Source: DATCJA01 sp050742335
GTDB lineage: Bacteria; Acidobacteriota; Vicinamibacteria; Vicinamibacterales; UBA2999
Length of the DNA stretch: 6,526 nt
Assembly: GCA_050742335.1 (NCBI GenBank)
Contig: JBOGIR010000171.1
Span: forward strand, 1 to 6,526
Direction: 5' to 3'
Under the pieces are notes generated by a model. That model saw nothing but the letters and a program-made list of their open reading frames with translations. It made no database searches and was not told the DNA's origin. Below, piece by piece: positions 5,479 to 6,526 of the stretch. The position numbers and the translations under genes were made by a program. Positions within the stretch are counted from its first letter, which is position 1; each line of letters opens with the position of its first letter.

Positions 5479-6526
5479 ATGGTCACCTTCCGCTCGTTCC
5501 CCCTCGTCTCTCTCGCGCTGTTCTCGACAGTTCTCGCGCAGCCGCTTGCTGCGCAGGCGCCGCCGCCTGGTGGCCACGTGCACTATGCGGAGCCACAGGA
5601 ACAGCAGACCGCGGCAGGTCCGCTGGCGCCGCGGCTTCAGAACCTCGGCTCCCACACGTTCACCGTGTCCACGAGGAGCCGCGAGGCCCAGCGGTTCATG
5701 AATCAGGGCCTCAATCTCGCCTATGCGTTCAATCACGCCGAGGCGCGGCGTGCGTTCCGCGAAGCGGCCAGGCTCGACCCGAATCTGGCCATGGCCTACT
5801 GGGGTCAGGCGCTCGTGCTCGGCCCGAACATCAATGCCCTGATGGAGCCCAACGAAGAGCCGCAGGCCTATGAGCTCGTGCAGAAAGCACTGTCGCTTCG
5901 GTCGCGGGCCACCGCGCGCGAGCGGGCGTACATCGACGCGCTCGCACAGCGCTATTCCGGCAGCGCGGCCGATCGCGCATCGCGCGACCAAGCGTACGCG
6001 AACGCGATGCGTACCGTGCACCGCCGGTATCCCCAGGATCTCGACGCCGCGATGTTGTACGTCGAGTCGGTCATGGATCTGCGGCCGTGGGGATACTGGC
6101 AGGGGGACGGCACACCGCACGAAGGCATCGCGGAGATTGTCGCCCTCACCGAGCAAGTGCTCGCCAGGAATGCACGCCATCCCGGCGCGGTCCATATGTA
6201 CATCCACCTCGTGGAAGCCGTCGCGCCGGAGAAGGCGGAGAAGGCGGCCGATACCCTGCTCACGCTGATGCCGGCTGCCGGCCACATGGTGCACATGCCG
6301 GCCCACATCTATCAGCGTGTCGGCCGGTATGCGGACGCGATGCGCGCGAACGAACTGGCCATCGCCGCTGATGAGGACTACATCGCGCAATGTCGTGCGC
6401 AGGGCCTGTACCCGATGGCGTACTACCCGCACAACATCCACTTTCTGTGGTTCGCCGCCACGTTCGACGGTCAGGGCCGTGTGGCGATCGAGTCGGCTCG
6501 CAGTCTCGCGGCGAAGATCGATGACG
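5479..6526 (+). CDS. Exported tetratricopeptide-repeat protein, C-terminally cut by window edge
   Basis: The frame stays open from ATG 5479 to the window end: 349 codons and one base. Residues 1-26 are a signal peptide (MVTFRSFPLVSLALFSTVLA, then AAQA), so the protein is exported. A TPR unit is clear at about 71-111, with AYAFNHAEARRAFREAARLD followed by MAYWGQAL. Another probable TPR helix pair is at 275-298 (HIYQRVGRYADAMRANELAI). The region 234-321 holds eight histidines in three clusters: H234/H239/H243 (HPGAVHMYIH), H269/H272/H276 (GHMVHMPAH) and H318/H321 (YYPHNIHFL). The spacing resembles, from memory, a widespread family of uncharacterised TPR proteins in Acidobacteriota and relatives. 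The histidines may bind metal or haem, but this is inference. No SD is seen. It is divergent from nfeD. Confidence 0.85.
   Translation, partial: MVTFRSFPLVSLALFSTVLAQPLAAQAPPPGGHVHYAEPQEQQTAAGPLAPRLQNLGSHTFTVSTRSREAQRFMNQGLNLAYAFNHAEARRAFREAARLDPNLAMAYWGQALVLGPNINALMEPNEEPQAYELVQKALSLRSRATARERAYIDALAQRYSGSAADRASRDQAYANAMRTVHRRYPQDLDAAMLYVESVMDLRPWGYWQGDGTPHEGIAEIVALTEQVLARNARHPGAVHMYIHLVEAVAPEKAEKAADTLLTLMPAAGHMVHMPAHIYQRVGRYADAMRANELAIAADEDYIAQCRAQGLYPMAYYPHNIHFLWFAATFDGQGRVAIESARSLAAKIDD

Noticed and set aside
5434..6441. A 336-residue N-terminal extension of the nfeD frame
   Set aside because: The extension runs antisense through the TPR gene, has no family motifs, and a proper signal peptide starts at the ATG at 5433.

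Overview
The window comes from a GC-rich bacterial chromosome with densely packed genes, strong G/C preference at third codon positions and short gaps filled with palindromic repeats. The mix of genes (a His-rich TPR protein, a stand-alone MetE-type protein, a bicupin, an NfeD/slipin pair) and the arrays of a 7-bp motif (AGGCAGT) suggest Acidobacteriota, perhaps Vicinamibacteria. This placement rests on general impression and not on a marker gene, so it is tentative. No rRNA, tRNA, CRISPR array, transposase or phage gene was seen.

Layout from left to right. 1-75 (-): first 25 codons of a Tat-type lipoprotein, cut by the window edge. 76-254: divergent intergenic region with an 89-bp inverted array of heptamers (148-236) that ends four bases before the Shine-Dalgarno (SD) sequence of the next gene. 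255-1085 (+): bicupin protein with a metal-site C-terminal cupin. 1086-1204: gap between convergent genes, packed with nested palindromes. 1205-2398 (-): single-domain cobalamin-independent methionine synthase-like protein with all four zinc ligands. 2430-3179 (-): uncharacterised seven-helix membrane protein. 3180-3334: gap with a perfect 14-bp inverted repeat. 3335-4099 (-): slipin (stomatin/SPFH family). 4087-5433 (-): NfeD/STOPP membrane serine protease. 5434-5478: 45-bp divergent promoter region. 5479-6526 (+): exported TPR protein, cut by the right edge.

How they work together. NfeD and slipin overlap by 13 bp with the slipin SD inside nfeD. This is the classic stomatin operon, in which the ClpP-like NfeD protease is partnered with a membrane scaffold protein. 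The seven-helix membrane gene and the MetE-like gene follow on the same strand, so a four-gene transcript is possible, although the palindromic gap at 3180-3334 may separate the two pairs. The bicupin and MetE-like genes converge and have no proven link.

Nothing here is a clear new multi-gene system. The best leads are the three different palindromic elements, one in each larger gap; the stand-alone MetE-like enzyme with an intact zinc site; the His-rich exported TPR protein; the conserved-looking membrane protein of unknown function; and a compact divergent promoter that may make leaderless mRNAs in both directions.
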